From Pseudomonadota bacterium (GTDB taxonomy: Bacteria; Pseudomonadota; Gammaproteobacteria; Xanthomonadales; Rhodanobacteraceae), in contig JAKAEJ010000006.1 in NCBI GenBank assembly GCA_021818335.1, positions 1-50,035 on the forward strand: a stretch of DNA of 50,035 bases, written 5' to 3'. The notes beneath the pieces are model-generated. The model did no database searches. It was not told the origin of the DNA and was given only the letters and a program-made list of their open reading frames with translations. Every line of letters starts with the position of its first letter. Within the stretch, counting starts at the first letter, position 1. Below, piece by piece: positions 1 through 9,406 of the stretch. A program made the position numbers and the translations under genes.

Positions 1-738
1 GATCTTGAAATTCCGCGCGGCAGAATCTCTGCGATCATGGGGCCGAGTGGCACGGGCAAGACCACGCTCCTGAAGCACATCACGGGCCAGCTCCATGGTG
101 ACTCGGGAACGGTTCTTGTGGACGGTCAGGACGTCGCCCGGCTCGGGCGCGAGGATCTTTTCCGATTGCGGGAACGCGTGGGTTATCTGTTCCAGAATTC
201 GGCACTGCTTTCCGACTATGACGTGTTCGAGAACGTGGCGTTTCCGCTGCGAGCCCATACGAAGCTGCCTGAAGACCTCATTCGCAACATTGTCCTGATG
301 AAGCTTCAGGCTGTCGGCCTGCGCGGCGCCGCTCGGCTAATGCCGAGTGAACTCTCCGGCGGCATGGCGCGCCGCGTTGCGCTGGCGCGCGCGATCGTCT
401 TTGATCCAATGCTGATCCTTTACGACGAACCTTTCGTCGGCCTGGATCCGATCGCTTTGAATCAGGTGCTGAAGCTCATCCGCACGCTGAATCGAGAGCT
501 CGGGATTACATCGGTGCTTGTAGCGCACGAATTCGCGGCGATTCGCGAGGTCGCGGACGTCGTGCACCTGATAGCGGGTGGCAAGCGCGTTGCGAGCGGC
601 ACCCCGTCGGAGCTCGCGCGAGGCGACTCGCCCTGGACCGCCCAGTTCTTTGGTGGCGCGCTTGAGGGGCCGGTGCCATTCCAGTATCCGGCGCCGCCGC
701 TGGCGGATGATTTTGGTTTCGAGGAGCAGCGGGCATGA
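1..738 (+). CDS. mlaF: MlaF, ATPase of the Mla phospholipid ABC transporter (5' end cut by window)
   Basis: Cytoplasmic ATPase that powers the inner-membrane MlaFEDB complex, which moves phospholipids between inner and outer membranes to keep the outer leaflet free of phospholipid. The reading frame is open from base 1, before the ATG at 37, so the true start lies outside the window. Visible motifs are Walker A GPSGTGKTT (nt 40-66), the signature LSGGM (about nt 352) followed by ARRVALARA, and Walker B LILYDEPF with the D-loop after it. The stop codon overlaps the start of mlaE in ATGA, so the two are translationally coupled. The order F-E-D-C-B downstream confirms the assignment over other ABC ATPases. 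Confidence 0.96.
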   Translation, partial: DLEIPRGRISAIMGPSGTGKTTLLKHITGQLHGDSGTVLVDGQDVARLGREDLFRLRERVGYLFQNSALLSDYDVFENVAFPLRAHTKLPEDLIRNIVLMKLQAVGLRGAARLMPSELSGGMARRVALARAIVFDPMLILYDEPFVGLDPIALNQVLKLIRTLNRELGITSVLVAHEFAAIREVADVVHLIAGGKRVASGTPSELARGDSPWTAQFFGGALEGPVPFQYPAPPLADDFGFEEQRA

Positions 739-1508
739 GGCAACTGGCAACTCGGCTCTTCGACCCCTTGCTCGATGGGTTGGTCGACGTAGGTCGTACA
801 GGCTGGTTTTTCCTCGGGATGCTCATTGCTTTGCCACGTGGCCTCACGTACCCGCGCGAACTATTCCGGCAAATTTGGTTCGTGGGCGCCAAGAGCCTGA
901 TCATCATCATGATCAGCGGTTTGTTCGTGGGCATGGTGCTGTCGCTGCAGCTTTACTACACGCTGTCTATCTTCGGGGGGACGTCGGCACTGGGTACTGT
1001 AATCGCGCTGTCGCTGTACCGGGAGCTAGGTCCAGTCGTCACGGCGCTGTTGTTCGCCGGCCGAGCGGGTACAGCGATTACCGCCGAAGTCGGGTTGATG
1101 CGCGCAACCGATCAGCTTTCAGCGATGGAGATGATGGCTGTCGATCCCATGGCTTTCGTTGCATCACCGCGTTTTTTGGCCGGCATTATCGCCATGCCAT
1201 TGCTGGTCGCAGTATTCAATTTGATGGGCCTCTTCGGCGGTCATCTGGTCGGTGTTTCGTGGCTCGGCATCGACAACGGCACTTTCTGGTCCAACATGAC
1301 GAGCAACGTCAGCGTATGGAAGGATGTCGTCAATGGCGAATGGAAAGCCTTGGCCTTCGGGGCCCTGGTCAGCCTGATTGCCGTCTACCAAGGGTATAGC
1401 GCTCCACCTACCAGCGAGGGGGTGGCCAACGCCACAACTCGCACAGTCGTCTCCAGTTCCATCGCGATCCTTGCGCTGGACTTCGTCCTCACTGCATTCT
1501 TGATGTGA
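735..1508 (+). CDS. mlaE: MlaE, permease of the Mla transporter
   Basis: Integral inner-membrane permease of the MlaFEDB complex. The 257-residue length fits the family. The N-terminal amphipathic stretch is followed by several hydrophobic segments (about residues 50-80, 88-108, 145-180, 200-220 and 235-257) and by the conserved cytoplasmic region around residues 115-135 (GRAGTAITAEVGLMRATDQ), the coupling region of the MlaE/TrgB-type permease family. The ATG overlaps the mlaF stop by four bases. It sits between the ATPase and the MCE-domain subunit, the usual mla order. Confidence 0.96.
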   Translation: MRQLATRLFDPLLDGLVDVGRTGWFFLGMLIALPRGLTYPRELFRQIWFVGAKSLIIIMISGLFVGMVLSLQLYYTLSIFGGTSALGTVIALSLYRELGPVVTALLFAGRAGTAITAEVGLMRATDQLSAMEMMAVDPMAFVASPRFLAGIIAMPLLVAVFNLMGLFGGHLVGVSWLGIDNGTFWSNMTSNVSVWKDVVNGEWKALAFGALVSLIAVYQGYSAPPTSEGVANATTRTVVSSSIAILALDFVLTAFLM

Positions 1509-1524
1509 TCTTCTGGGCCCCGCC

Positions 1525-2022
1525 ATGAATCCTCGACGCTCATACGCAGCAGGCACCGGCCTGTTTATCCTGCTCGGCTTCGCAGCACTGGCATACCTTG
1601 CGACGCAGACGACGTCACTCGTCAACTTTCAGAGCGGGCCGACTTACGATGTGACCGCCGAATTCACGAATATCGGCGGACTGAAGGACCGCGCGCCAGT
1701 CAAGCTCGCCGGTGTTCGAATTGGTACTGTTGAAGGCGTCAAGCTCGATGAGAAGAGCATGGACGCCAAGGTGACAATGGCGATTTCCGACCGATACAAC
1801 GAGATTCCAGAAGATTCCTACGCGAAAATCATGACCAGCGGCCTTCTCGGGGACCAATTCATCTCGATATCCCCGGGTGGCTCACCTCGCAACCTCAAAA
1901 ATGGCAGCATGCTGGAGAACACGCAGTCTGCACTTCAGCTTGAAGACCTGATTGGCAAATTCCTCACCGGAAGCGGCGGATCCCGCACCAAGAGCAGCGG
2001 GACGGGTTCCGGTGCCCCCTGA
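1525..2022 (+). CDS. mlaD: MlaD, MCE-domain substrate-binding subunit
   Basis: Membrane-anchored periplasmic subunit that forms the hexameric lipid-conducting ring on MlaFE. The 165-residue protein has one N-terminal membrane anchor (about residues 9-27), then an MCE domain (about residues 38-115) with the characteristic segment DVTAEFTNIGGLKDRAPVK and a following VRIGTV. The tail from residue 150 is Gly/Ser/Thr rich and probably disordered. It starts 16 bases after mlaE. Confidence 0.96.
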   Translation: MNPRRSYAAGTGLFILLGFAALAYLATQTTSLVNFQSGPTYDVTAEFTNIGGLKDRAPVKLAGVRIGTVEGVKLDEKSMDAKVTMAISDRYNEIPEDSYAKIMTSGLLGDQFISISPGGSPRNLKNGSMLENTQSALQLEDLIGKFLTGSGGSRTKSSGTGSGAP

Positions 2023-2042
2023 AAAAACACGGATCTTTACCC

Positions 2043-2750
2043 ATGCGCTTATTGCCACCGATGCTCAAACAGACCGTCCTTGCTAGCAGCATGACCGTCG
2101 CATTGGCGGGAATCGCCTTCGCGGCGGTACCCGTCAGTCAGTCTGCGCCAGCGGTCGCGGCCGCACCTGTCTCTGCACAGTCGCCGCAAGAGATCGTCCA
2201 GCAAATTGCCGACGAGATGGGCACGGCACTCAAGGGTCATCGGGCGGAGTACAAGAAAGACAAGAGAAAACTGGTCGCCGTGATTGACCATATCCTCCTG
2301 CCGCACTTCGACACGACGTATGCGGCATTGCTGGTCCTGGGTCGATACGCGCGTTCGGCAACGCCGGAGCAGATCGATGCGTTCCGCAAAGCCTTTTACA
2401 ACGCATTGATTGATCGGTATGCCGAGGGGTTGATTGATTATCGGGAGGGGCGCGTCACGATTCTTCCCCAGCGTGGCCCAAGCGTGCAGGGTCGCCGAGA
2501 CATCGTGCGCACCGAGGTAAACCTCGATGATGGCAAAAAAGTTGCCGTTGATTACGTTTTCCGGCGGGGCGCGGATGGGCAATGGAAGGCGTTTGATGTT
2601 GTCATCGAGGGAATCTCGTACATCGCCGCATATCGAAGCCAAGTGGGCGAGGAGATTCGCCATACCAGCCTGAATGCACTGATTGCCCGCCTGCAGACTG
2701 AAGGTGGCGGAGCTATCGACGCAATGAAGAGGCAGGGCAATCAAGGATGA
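2043..2750 (+). CDS. mlaC: MlaC, periplasmic phospholipid carrier
   Basis: Soluble periplasmic shuttle that carries phospholipid between MlaA at the outer membrane and MlaFEDB at the inner membrane. The 235 residues start with a Sec signal peptide (hydrophobic core about residues 10-28, Ala-rich cleavage region) followed by the MlaC/Ttg2 fold; recognisable stretches are the HILLPHFD and PEQIDAFRKAF segments. A second in-frame ATG at 2061 would give a shorter signal peptide and is an alternative start. The end overlaps mlaB by four bases. Confidence 0.95.
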   Translation: MRLLPPMLKQTVLASSMTVALAGIAFAAVPVSQSAPAVAAAPVSAQSPQEIVQQIADEMGTALKGHRAEYKKDKRKLVAVIDHILLPHFDTTYAALLVLGRYARSATPEQIDAFRKAFYNALIDRYAEGLIDYREGRVTILPQRGPSVQGRRDIVRTEVNLDDGKKVAVDYVFRRGADGQWKAFDVVIEGISYIAAYRSQVGEEIRHTSLNALIARLQTEGGGAIDAMKRQGNQG

Positions 2751-3064
2751 GCATCGCTGGACTCGAGTTGAAGCAAGGCGGTGGAACCCTTCGGCTTGCC
2801 GGCCAGCTCGATTTTGGCAATGCGGCCGTCGCATTCACATCAGTCCAGCATCAACTGCAGTCAGGGATTGTCGAACTGGACCTCGGCGGCCTCACCAACG
2901 CCGACAGCGCCGCTTTGGCCTGTTTGCTTGCGTGGCGCGCTGAATCGAACCATGCCGGGCGCACGCTGAATCTCGTTGCCATTCCCGAGAACCTGCGCGC
3001 TTTGGCTCAGGTCAGCGATGTCCTTCAACTGCTTGATGCCCCCCAACGAGCAGGGGGCGGCTGA
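2747..3064 (+). CDS. mlaB: MlaB, STAS-domain subunit of the Mla transporter
   Basis: Small cytoplasmic STAS-domain protein (105 residues) that binds MlaF and is needed for assembly and activity of the transporter. The STAS hallmark is the segment around residues 45-60, LGGLTNADSAALACLL, with the Asp-Ser pair typical of anti-sigma-antagonist-like folds. It overlaps mlaC by four bases and is the last gene of mlaFEDCB. STAS proteins are short and poorly conserved, so operon position carries much of the assignment. Confidence 0.92.
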   Translation: MSIAGLELKQGGGTLRLAGQLDFGNAAVAFTSVQHQLQSGIVELDLGGLTNADSAALACLLAWRAESNHAGRTLNLVAIPENLRALAQVSDVLQLLDAPQRAGGG

Positions 3065-3088
3065 AACACGCTTCCGCCGCGCGCGAAT

Positions 3089-4102
3089 TCAGAGGTGAGC
3101 GGTCGCGCCTGTGGTGGCGGGCCCACTGAATTGCGCGTGGCCGCTCCCAGCTGTCGGCACCGCAGCAGGTTGCCTCACTGTGACGCCAGGCTCTGGCGAG
3201 CTGGATGCAGGGGCAGCCGGGGCGGTCGCTGGTTTGGCGGGCGATTGGGTCGATTGGGACTTCGCGGGTGCAGTTGATCGCTTCTGATCGTAGGCGCGCT
3301 GCCTAGCCATTAACGCCTGAATGCTGCTGTCGCCACTGGAGCCTCCGTCGCTCGATCCTGCGTCCGACTGGCTCGCATCTCCCTCCAGCAGGCTGGCTGG
3401 CGGATTTCCGTGATAGATGAGGTAATTGCGACGCTGGATGTAGGCATCGCGCATCAGTATGTAGGGATCGTATGCGGAGCTGAGGAACTGGTCTGCGCTG
3501 AGCAGGCTGGCACGCAGCTGCACCAGATACAGCGCGTATGGCAGGTACTCCGATGAGTATTTGAAGTGATGATCGCGCGTCCAATAGCTGAGCGGGTTGA
3601 GGAAATAGGTGTCAGCCAAGTAGCCTGGGAAATCGCGCAGGGTGCTGGGGCCAAGAAAGGGAATGACGAAGTAGGGACCCTGGGGCACTCCCCAGCGCGC
3701 CAAGGTGACCCCGAAATCGGTCGGGTCCTCATGAAGGCCGAATGTGTTAGCCGGATCGAAAAGTCCTGCCAGCCCGACGGTGCTGTTGACGATGAAGCGC
3801 CCTGCGTTTCTGGCTGCTCCCGCCGGCCGCACCTGCAGCACATCATTCACGATGCTGATGGGCATTTGCAGATTGTTGAAGAAGTTGCTGACCATGAGTC
3901 GCACTTCCGGTGACGTCACGTCGACGTAGCCGTGAGCCACGGGTTTAGCCACGGCGGTATCGAACTTCTCGTTGAAATTGAAAATTTTCCGGTTGTATGG
4001 CTGCCAGGGATCGTCGTTGTGTGCTGGCTGTGTCGCGCATCCCGCCAACGCCAAAACGAGGAGACCGGAAGCGACGAGCAGGGATCGGGTTTTGGGCGGC
4101 AT
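3089..4102 (-). CDS. mlaA: MlaA (VacJ) outer-membrane lipoprotein
   Basis: Outer-membrane component that removes mislocalised phospholipid from the outer leaflet and passes it to MlaC. It has a lipoprotein signal peptide with the lipobox LALAGC (Cys at about residue 22), then the VacJ domain (about 30-240) with DPWQPYNRKIFNFNE and further on FVIPFLGPSTLRDF. The 337-residue length exceeds the roughly 250 of the E. coli protein because of a C-terminal tail of about 90 residues rich in Ser, Ala, Pro and Thr, probably disordered. It is convergent with mlaFEDCB, 24 bases from the mlaB stop, so all six Mla parts lie in about 4.1 kb but in two transcription units. Confidence 0.95.
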   Translation of the reverse strand: MPPKTRSLLVASGLLVLALAGCATQPAHNDDPWQPYNRKIFNFNEKFDTAVAKPVAHGYVDVTSPEVRLMVSNFFNNLQMPISIVNDVLQVRPAGAARNAGRFIVNSTVGLAGLFDPANTFGLHEDPTDFGVTLARWGVPQGPYFVIPFLGPSTLRDFPGYLADTYFLNPLSYWTRDHHFKYSSEYLPYALYLVQLRASLLSADQFLSSAYDPYILMRDAYIQRRNYLIYHGNPPASLLEGDASQSDAGSSDGGSSGDSSIQALMARQRAYDQKRSTAPAKSQSTQSPAKPATAPAAPASSSPEPGVTVRQPAAVPTAGSGHAQFSGPATTGATAHL

Positions 4103-4177
4103 GGATGCGGGGGGGCGACGATTGATGAACGGCAGAGTTCAGGATTGTAGCTTAGGCCGCGCCTTCGGAAAGCCTGA

Positions 4178-4207
4178 TTGCCTGCGCTCCATTGCACGCG
4201 TTACACT
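4178..4207 (+). promoter_or_regulatory. Likely sigma70 promoter of rpoZ-spoT
   Basis: TTGCCT (4178-4183), an 18-base spacer and TACACT (4202-4207) lie 38 bases upstream of the rpoZ start in the mlaA/rpoZ divergent gap. The same arrangement with the same -10 appears before rpmE2. A second -10-like TATGAT at 4226-4231 is an alternative. Read from sequence only. Confidence 0.5.
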
Positions 4208-4244
4208 CGCCATTCACTCAAACATATGATAGGAAAGGTTTTTC

Positions 4245-4538
4245 ATGGCCCGAATTACCGTCGAGGACTGCCTGCAGGTGGTCGATAACCGTTTCGAGTT
4301 GGTGCTCATGGCAACCAAGCGTGCGCGCCAGATTGCGAAAGGCATCGAACCACGCATTGATCCGCAGCACGACAAGCCGACTGTCATCGCCTTGCGGGAA
4401 ATCGCGGAGCGTCGCATCGATCAGCCCGCGATTGACGAGATTGAACGCGTCGAGCGCGAACGTGCGGAGCGCGAGGCGTTGGAGTGGGCGGCTGCCGAAG
4501 TCGCAGCCGACGACGAACTGAAGGGTGGGGACGATTGA
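4245..4538 (+). CDS. rpoZ: RNA polymerase omega subunit
   Basis: Small RNA polymerase subunit that helps assemble beta-prime and forms part of one ppGpp binding site in proteobacteria. The 97 residues begin with the family signature [20 protein letters not shown] and continue with [19 protein letters not shown] precedes the ATG at a good distance. It is followed at once by spoT, the usual coupling of omega with ppGpp metabolism. In many gammaproteobacteria gmk precedes rpoZ; here the upstream neighbour is mlaA on the other strand. Confidence 0.97.
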   Translation: MARITVEDCLQVVDNRFELVLMATKRARQIAKGIEPRIDPQHDKPTVIALREIAERRIDQPAIDEIERVERERAEREALEWAAAEVAADDELKGGDD

Positions 4539-4589
4539 TGCCCCCCGATGGCTGTCCTTCGCGGAGACCCGCGTGAGGCGGCGCGCGCG

Positions 4590-6749
4590 ATGCCTTTGGC
4601 CGTGCCCGCCGATGAGTCCAATGACAGCGAATTGCCGGATTATGTTCATACACTGGTCCGACAGCTGCAAGAGTACCTCCTGCCCGAACAAATCGAGCGC
4701 GTAATCGCAGCGTTCCGGCGTGGTGCTGCCGCTCATGCCGGGCAGGTCCGCGCAAGCGGCGAGGTCTACATCACGCATCCAGTGGCAGTAGCAGGCATTC
4801 TCGCCGACCTCCATTTGGATGCGGAAACCATGATCGCGGCGATATTGCACGATGCGCTCGAAGATACGGGCTATACGCGCGAGACGATGGTGGCGGAATT
4901 CGGCATAACGGTGACCGAACTCGTTGAAGGCGTCACGAAGCTGGACAAGATCCACTTTGCAAGCCAGCAGGAAGCGCAGGCTGAGAGCTTTCGAAAAATG
5001 TTGATGGCGATGGCGCGTGATTTGCGCGTGATCCTTATCAAGCTTGCAGACCGCCTGCACAACATGCGAACACTGAGTGCCAAGGATGTCGAGTCGCGGC
5101 GTCGAATAGCGCGTGAAACGCTGGAGATCTACGCGCCGATTGCCCAGCGTCTCGGCATGAACATTGTCAAATCTGAACTCCAGGATCTCTGCTTCCGTGC
5201 ACTGTATCCGGACAGGTATCGAGTCCTTGCCGAACGCATCCGAGCAAGTCACGGAAGTCGCCGGGAGGCGATGGGGCGCATCGAAGAGGCGCTGGTCCAG
5301 CGCCTGGCTGAAGAAGGCATCCCCGCCCGCGTCGTCAGTCGCATCAAGACGCCTTGGAGCATTTATTCCAAGATGCGTGCCGAGCACAAGTCGCTAGCCG
5401 CGATCATGGACGTCTACGGATTCCGTGTGATTACGGACAACGTCGCGCACTGTTACCAGGCACTGGGCGCCGCACACGGTCTTTACAAGCCAGTCGACGG
5501 GCGATTCCGCGATTTCATCGCAATCCCCAAGGCAAACGGCTACCAATCGTTGCATACAGTGCTGTTTGGTCCGTTCCACGCACCCATCGAAGTCCAGATT
5601 CGGACGGAGGAGATGGATGCCGTCGCCGTTCGCGGTGTTGCCGCACATTGGGCTTACAAGACGGGAAGTGCTCCCAGCAGTGCGCAATCGCGTGCGCATG
5701 AGTGGATTGCTGGCCTTGCTGATCGTGAGGCAGGTACGGCTTCGTCGCTCGAATTGATTGAAAACGTCAAAGTCGATCTGTTCCCGGACGAGGTCTATCT
5801 TTTCACGCCGCGTGGCGCGATCCTTGCGTTGCCCCGCAGTGCGACCGCGCTCGATTTCGCTTATGCCGTGCACACCGATATCGGTGATCATGCGGTGACG
5901 GCGCGTATTGATGGACGTTTTGCGCCGCTGCGAACGCGACTGGTATCTGGTCAAACGGTCGAGATCGTTACTGCGCCCAGTGCTCAACCGAAGCCCCAAT
6001 GGCTTGAGTTCGTCGTGAGCGGCCGCGCGCGCACGGCGATTCGCAATTTCCTCAAGCATTTGCAGCACGAGGATGCCGTTGAATTCGGTCACCGCATGCT
6101 TGATCGCGAGCTCGTTGAGAGGGCCGTCAGCCTCGATACGATCCCAGCAGCGGCGCTCGACGCCATGCTCGCAGAGATGCGTTATAAGCGGCTCGAGGAA
6201 CTGCTAGCGGATATTGCGCTGGGCAACCGCATGGCCGGTGCCGTTGCGGACCGATTCAAGGCATTGGCGGGCGGCGACACGAGTGTTTCTCGCCACGCAC
6301 CTCATGAGCGCCTGACGATAAGTGGCAGCGAGCGTGGCGTCATCAGCTTCGGCAACTGTTGCCACCCCGTTCCGGGCGACGCGATCTTTGGCTATCTTTC
6401 CGCTGGCAAAGGCATCGTTGTACATCGTGTTGAATGTCCCAATGCGACCGAGCTGCGCAAGCAACCCGAGCGATTGCTGGAAATCGAATGGGACCGTGCG
6501 GTCGAGGGCGATTATCGTGCCGAGTTGCGGATCGAGGTCCAGAATCGTCCCGGCGTGCTGGCTACCGTGGCAGCTGCAATTGCCGAGACCGGGACAAATA
6601 TCGAAAACGTCGAGTATCAGGAACGCGACCTCGCTACGGCGACCCTGTTGTTCACGCTCGAGGTTCGTAGCCGCAAGCATTTGTCCGAGGTGATGCGTAG
6701 TGTGCGTCGCGCAAGCGTTGTGAGCGGCGTGTACCGCTACCCGGTATAA
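4590..6749 (+). CDS. spoT: SpoT/Rel-type (p)ppGpp synthetase/hydrolase
   Basis: Bifunctional enzyme that makes and degrades the stringent alarmone (p)ppGpp. With this start it has 719 residues. Order: HD hydrolase domain with intact metal-binding His and His-Asp (about residues 63 and 87-88, in YITHPVAVA and LHDALEDTG), synthetase domain (about 230-345, with IAIPKANGYQSLHT and EVQIRT), TGS domain (about 390-445) and C-terminal ACT domain (about 645-719, with NRPGVLATVAAAIAETG). The intact HD motif separates it from hydrolase-dead RelA. I prefer ATG 4590, which has GTGAGG upstream, over the in-frame ATG 4548, which has no nearby Shine-Dalgarno. A 12-codon open frame lies at 4540-4578. Confidence 0.94.
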   Translation: MPLAVPADESNDSELPDYVHTLVRQLQEYLLPEQIERVIAAFRRGAAAHAGQVRASGEVYITHPVAVAGILADLHLDAETMIAAILHDALEDTGYTRETMVAEFGITVTELVEGVTKLDKIHFASQQEAQAESFRKMLMAMARDLRVILIKLADRLHNMRTLSAKDVESRRRIARETLEIYAPIAQRLGMNIVKSELQDLCFRALYPDRYRVLAERIRASHGSRREAMGRIEEALVQRLAEEGIPARVVSRIKTPWSIYSKMRAEHKSLAAIMDVYGFRVITDNVAHCYQALGAAHGLYKPVDGRFRDFIAIPKANGYQSLHTVLFGPFHAPIEVQIRTEEMDAVAVRGVAAHWAYKTGSAPSSAQSRAHEWIAGLADREAGTASSLELIENVKVDLFPDEVYLFTPRGAILALPRSATALDFAYAVHTDIGDHAVTARIDGRFAPLRTRLVSGQTVEIVTAPSAQPKPQWLEFVVSGRARTAIRNFLKHLQHEDAVEFGHRMLDRELVERAVSLDTIPAAALDAMLAEMRYKRLEELLADIALGNRMAGAVADRFKALAGGDTSVSRHAPHERLTISGSERGVISFGNCCHPVPGDAIFGYLSAGKGIVVHRVECPNATELRKQPERLLEIEWDRAVEGDYRAELRIEVQNRPGVLATVAAAIAETGTNIENVEYQERDLATATLLFTLEVRSRKHLSEVMRSVRRASVVSGVYRYPV

Positions 6750-6865
6750 GCGCCTGTCAGTTAGCCGCATAGCTGCCCTTTGCGATGAGGGTCAGGGTGG
6801 TATCGATTTCCCTGTGAATGGACGTCAAACGCAGTGTGGATTTCCCTTACGGTGGGCGCGCCGCT

Positions 6866-6894
6866 TTGACATCCCGTAATCGAGTTGCTTGGAT
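6866..6894 (+). promoter_or_regulatory. Possible promoter of ridA-recG
   Basis: A perfect -35 TTGACA (6866-6871) is followed after 17 bases by TTGGAT (6889-6894), in the 172-base gap between spoT and ridA. The -10 is weak (3 of 6). The in-frame TTG at 6889 falls in this -10, one reason to reject it as the ridA start. Confidence 0.4.
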
Positions 6895-6921
6895 AGCGCA
6901 CCGACGAAGTGGGCTCGAACC

Positions 6922-7305
6922 ATGACTAGAGATGTTATTCATAGTGAGAAGGCACCACGTGCCATTGGCCCCTACGCGCAAGCGATACGTGTGGGCGATA
7001 CGGTTTACCTATCGGGTCAGATTCCACTGGACCCAGCCAGTGGAAAGCTCGTCGATGGCGACGTCGAGGCCCAGGCATGCCAAGTGTTTGCGAACCTGGA
7101 AGCCGTGGCCTCTGCGGCCGGAGGTAGCCTGCGGCAAGCGGTCCGTATCGGCATTTTCCTGACTGACATGGCCGATTTCCCCGCGGTCAACAAGGCCATG
7201 GCAGAAATGTTCCATCCGCCTTACCCGGCACGCGCGACCGTGGCCGTCGCTGCGCTCCCGTTGGGTGCGCGGGTCGAGGCCGATGCCATCCTTGTCCTCG
7301 GCTGA
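6922..7305 (+). CDS. ridA: RidA family enamine/imine deaminase
   Basis: Hydrolyses reactive 2-aminoacrylate and related enamines released by PLP enzymes, protecting the cell from them. From ATG 6922 it has 127 residues, the standard RidA length. It shows the family pattern [16 protein letters not shown] near the N-terminus and the active-site arginine in [10 protein letters not shown] with a downstream Glu in VEADAI. Upstream in-frame TTG 6889 is unlikely. It overlaps recG by 23 bases in a different frame. RidA between spoT and recG is an arrangement I associate with Xanthomonadales; enterics have trmH there. Confidence 0.95.
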   Translation: MTRDVIHSEKAPRAIGPYAQAIRVGDTVYLSGQIPLDPASGKLVDGDVEAQACQVFANLEAVASAAGGSLRQAVRIGIFLTDMADFPAVNKAMAEMFHPPYPARATVAVAALPLGARVEADAILVLG

Positions 7306-9385
7306 CGTCCAGTCATCCGAGCCGGGCGCACGACCGGTTCGGACATTGGTCGGCGTGGGTGCCGCACTGGCCGAGGCGCTTGCGCGGCGGGGCGTGCATA
7401 CCATCCGGGATCTGTGGTTTACGCTCCCGTTACGTTACGAAGACCTGACCCGCATCGAGCCGATCGCCACTCTTGTCCCCGGCCGGCGCGCCCAAGTACA
7501 AGGGCACGTTGAGGCCGTCCAAAAAGGTTTCCAATTCCGGCCACGGCTGCGTATCGAGATCGCAGACGAGTCTGGTGGCACGATGGCACTTCGATTCGTG
7601 CATTTCCGACAGGCCCAAGCTGCGCAATTTGCCATTGGCGCGAACGTCCGAGCTTATGGCGAGGTGCGTGCTGGGGCACAGGGTCTCGAAATGGTGCATC
7701 CGCGTTATCGCATCCTCGAAGTGGCGACAGCTCCGCTGGCAACGCATCTCAGTGCCGTTTATCCCCAGGCCGAGGGGATTAGCAATGCACGACTGGCCAC
7801 GCTAATGCAACGTGCGCTGGCGGTCCTGCCTCCTGTCGAACAGTTGGAATTGCTACCCGATCGTTTGCGCGCTGAACTAGGGCTGATGGATCTGCGCAGC
7901 GCACTGGTTTGTGTGCACTCTCCACAGCCTTGGGATGATCTGGCGGCGCTTTCGGAAGGAACCCATCCTGCGCAGCGTCGGCTCGCGTTCGAGGAATTGC
8001 TCGCGCAGCATCTGGTTTTGCGCCAGATTCGGCACCAGGTTCGTGCGCAGTCAGCGCCCCAATGCCTTGGCGGTGCCCAATTGCAGCAGCGGTTGGCCAG
8101 TTCGCTTCCATATGTGCTGACGGCCGCGCAGAAGCGCGTCCTTGACGAGATCTTGGCCGACATTGCCGCGCCTCGTCCGATGCTCCGGCTTGTTCAGGGA
8201 GACGTAGGCGCAGGGAAGACCATTGTCGCCGCATTGGCCGCCCTCGCAGTGATTGGAAGCGGGCATCAAGTCGTGCTGGCGGCACCAACGGAATTACTGG
8301 CGAGGCAGCACTTTCGAAGTCTTTGTGCCTGGTTCGCACCGCTGGGCATCGAAGTGGGGTGGCTCGCGGGGAAGATGCAAGGGCGCGCGCGCGCAAAAGT
8401 AATGGATCAACTCGTAGCGGGCACGCCCATGGTCGTCGGGACCCATGCCTTGATGCAGGAGGGCGTGCGCTTTGGCGATCTAGGCCTGGCCATTGTCGAT
8501 GAACAGCACCGGTTCGGCGTGCATCAGCGCCTGAGCCTCCTCGAAAAGACAGCTCATGGGGTCGCGCCGCACCAGCTCGTACTCACTGCCACGCCGATCC
8601 CGCGCACCTTGGCGATGACGATGTACGCGGACCTTGATGTCTCGCTGCTGGACGAATTGCCATCCGGAAGGACACCGGTGCAGACGGCGGCGATTTCCAA
8701 TGCCCGCCGTGGCGAGGTGATTGAGCGCGTGCGCGCCGCCTGCGCCAAAGGGCGCCAAACATACTGGGTTTGCACGCTGGTGGAGGAGTCAGAACAACTC
8801 GATGCCCAGGCCGCGGAAGCTGTTTATCTTGAACTCGGCGAGGCACTTCCGGACGCGCGGATCGGCCTTTTGCACGGTCGGATGGGTGCCGGCCAAAAGC
8901 AGGCCGTAATGGAGGAATTCAAGCGCGGCGAGATTGCGCTGCTTGTCGCGACGACGGTTGTCGAAGTCGGTGTTGATGTACCGAATGCGAGCCTGATGGT
9001 CATCGAAAACGCGGAACGTCTTGGACTTGCGCAGTTGCATCAACTCCGCGGCCGCATCGGCCGTGGCGCAGTGGCGTCGAATTGCGTGCTCCTGTACCAA
9101 GCTCCGTTGTCCGCCAATGCTCGCGCGAGGCTCGATCTCATGCGCAGTAGTAACGACGGATTTCAGATTGCCGAGATGGATCTCCGGCTACGCGGTGCCG
9201 GCGAATTGCTCGGCACACGACAGGCTGGCCTGCCATCGTTACGGATTGCGGACCTTGGTCGCGACGCGGATCTGCTGCCGTCCATTCGCGTGTTGGCTGA
9301 GCGCCTCCTGCAAGATGATCCGGGACGGGCCGACGCGATCGTGGGGCGGTGGTTCGGCGGTGCAACGCGCTATGCGGGCGCCTAG
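7283..9385 (+). CDS. recG: RecG ATP-dependent DNA helicase
   Basis: Double-strand DNA translocase that remodels stalled replication forks and Holliday junctions. From ATG 7283 it has 700 residues. An N-terminal wedge (OB-fold) domain occupies about residues 1-220. The helicase core has Walker A GDVGAGKT (about residue 306), motif II DEQHRFG (about 406; RecG uses DEQH or DEEH), motif [13 protein letters not shown], and motif VI around [14 protein letters not shown] 7283 lies inside ridA, so translation is probably coupled; an in-frame upstream start at 7265 is possible. Confidence 0.96.
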   Translation: MPSLSSADVQSSEPGARPVRTLVGVGAALAEALARRGVHTIRDLWFTLPLRYEDLTRIEPIATLVPGRRAQVQGHVEAVQKGFQFRPRLRIEIADESGGTMALRFVHFRQAQAAQFAIGANVRAYGEVRAGAQGLEMVHPRYRILEVATAPLATHLSAVYPQAEGISNARLATLMQRALAVLPPVEQLELLPDRLRAELGLMDLRSALVCVHSPQPWDDLAALSEGTHPAQRRLAFEELLAQHLVLRQIRHQVRAQSAPQCLGGAQLQQRLASSLPYVLTAAQKRVLDEILADIAAPRPMLRLVQGDVGAGKTIVAALAALAVIGSGHQVVLAAPTELLARQHFRSLCAWFAPLGIEVGWLAGKMQGRARAKVMDQLVAGTPMVVGTHALMQEGVRFGDLGLAIVDEQHRFGVHQRLSLLEKTAHGVAPHQLVLTATPIPRTLAMTMYADLDVSLLDELPSGRTPVQTAAISNARRGEVIERVRAACAKGRQTYWVCTLVEESEQLDAQAAEAVYLELGEALPDARIGLLHGRMGAGQKQAVMEEFKRGEIALLVATTVVEVGVDVPNASLMVIENAERLGLAQLHQLRGRIGRGAVASNCVLLYQAPLSANARARLDLMRSSNDGFQIAEMDLRLRGAGELLGTRQAGLPSLRIADLGRDADLLPSIRVLAERLLQDDPGRADAIVGRWFGGATRYAGA

Positions 9386-9406
9386 CTGTCCCGGATAATT
9401 GACGCC

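Noticed and set aside
4218-5387. Minus-strand open frame of 389 codons
   Set aside because: Antisense to rpoZ and spoT; no domain recognised.
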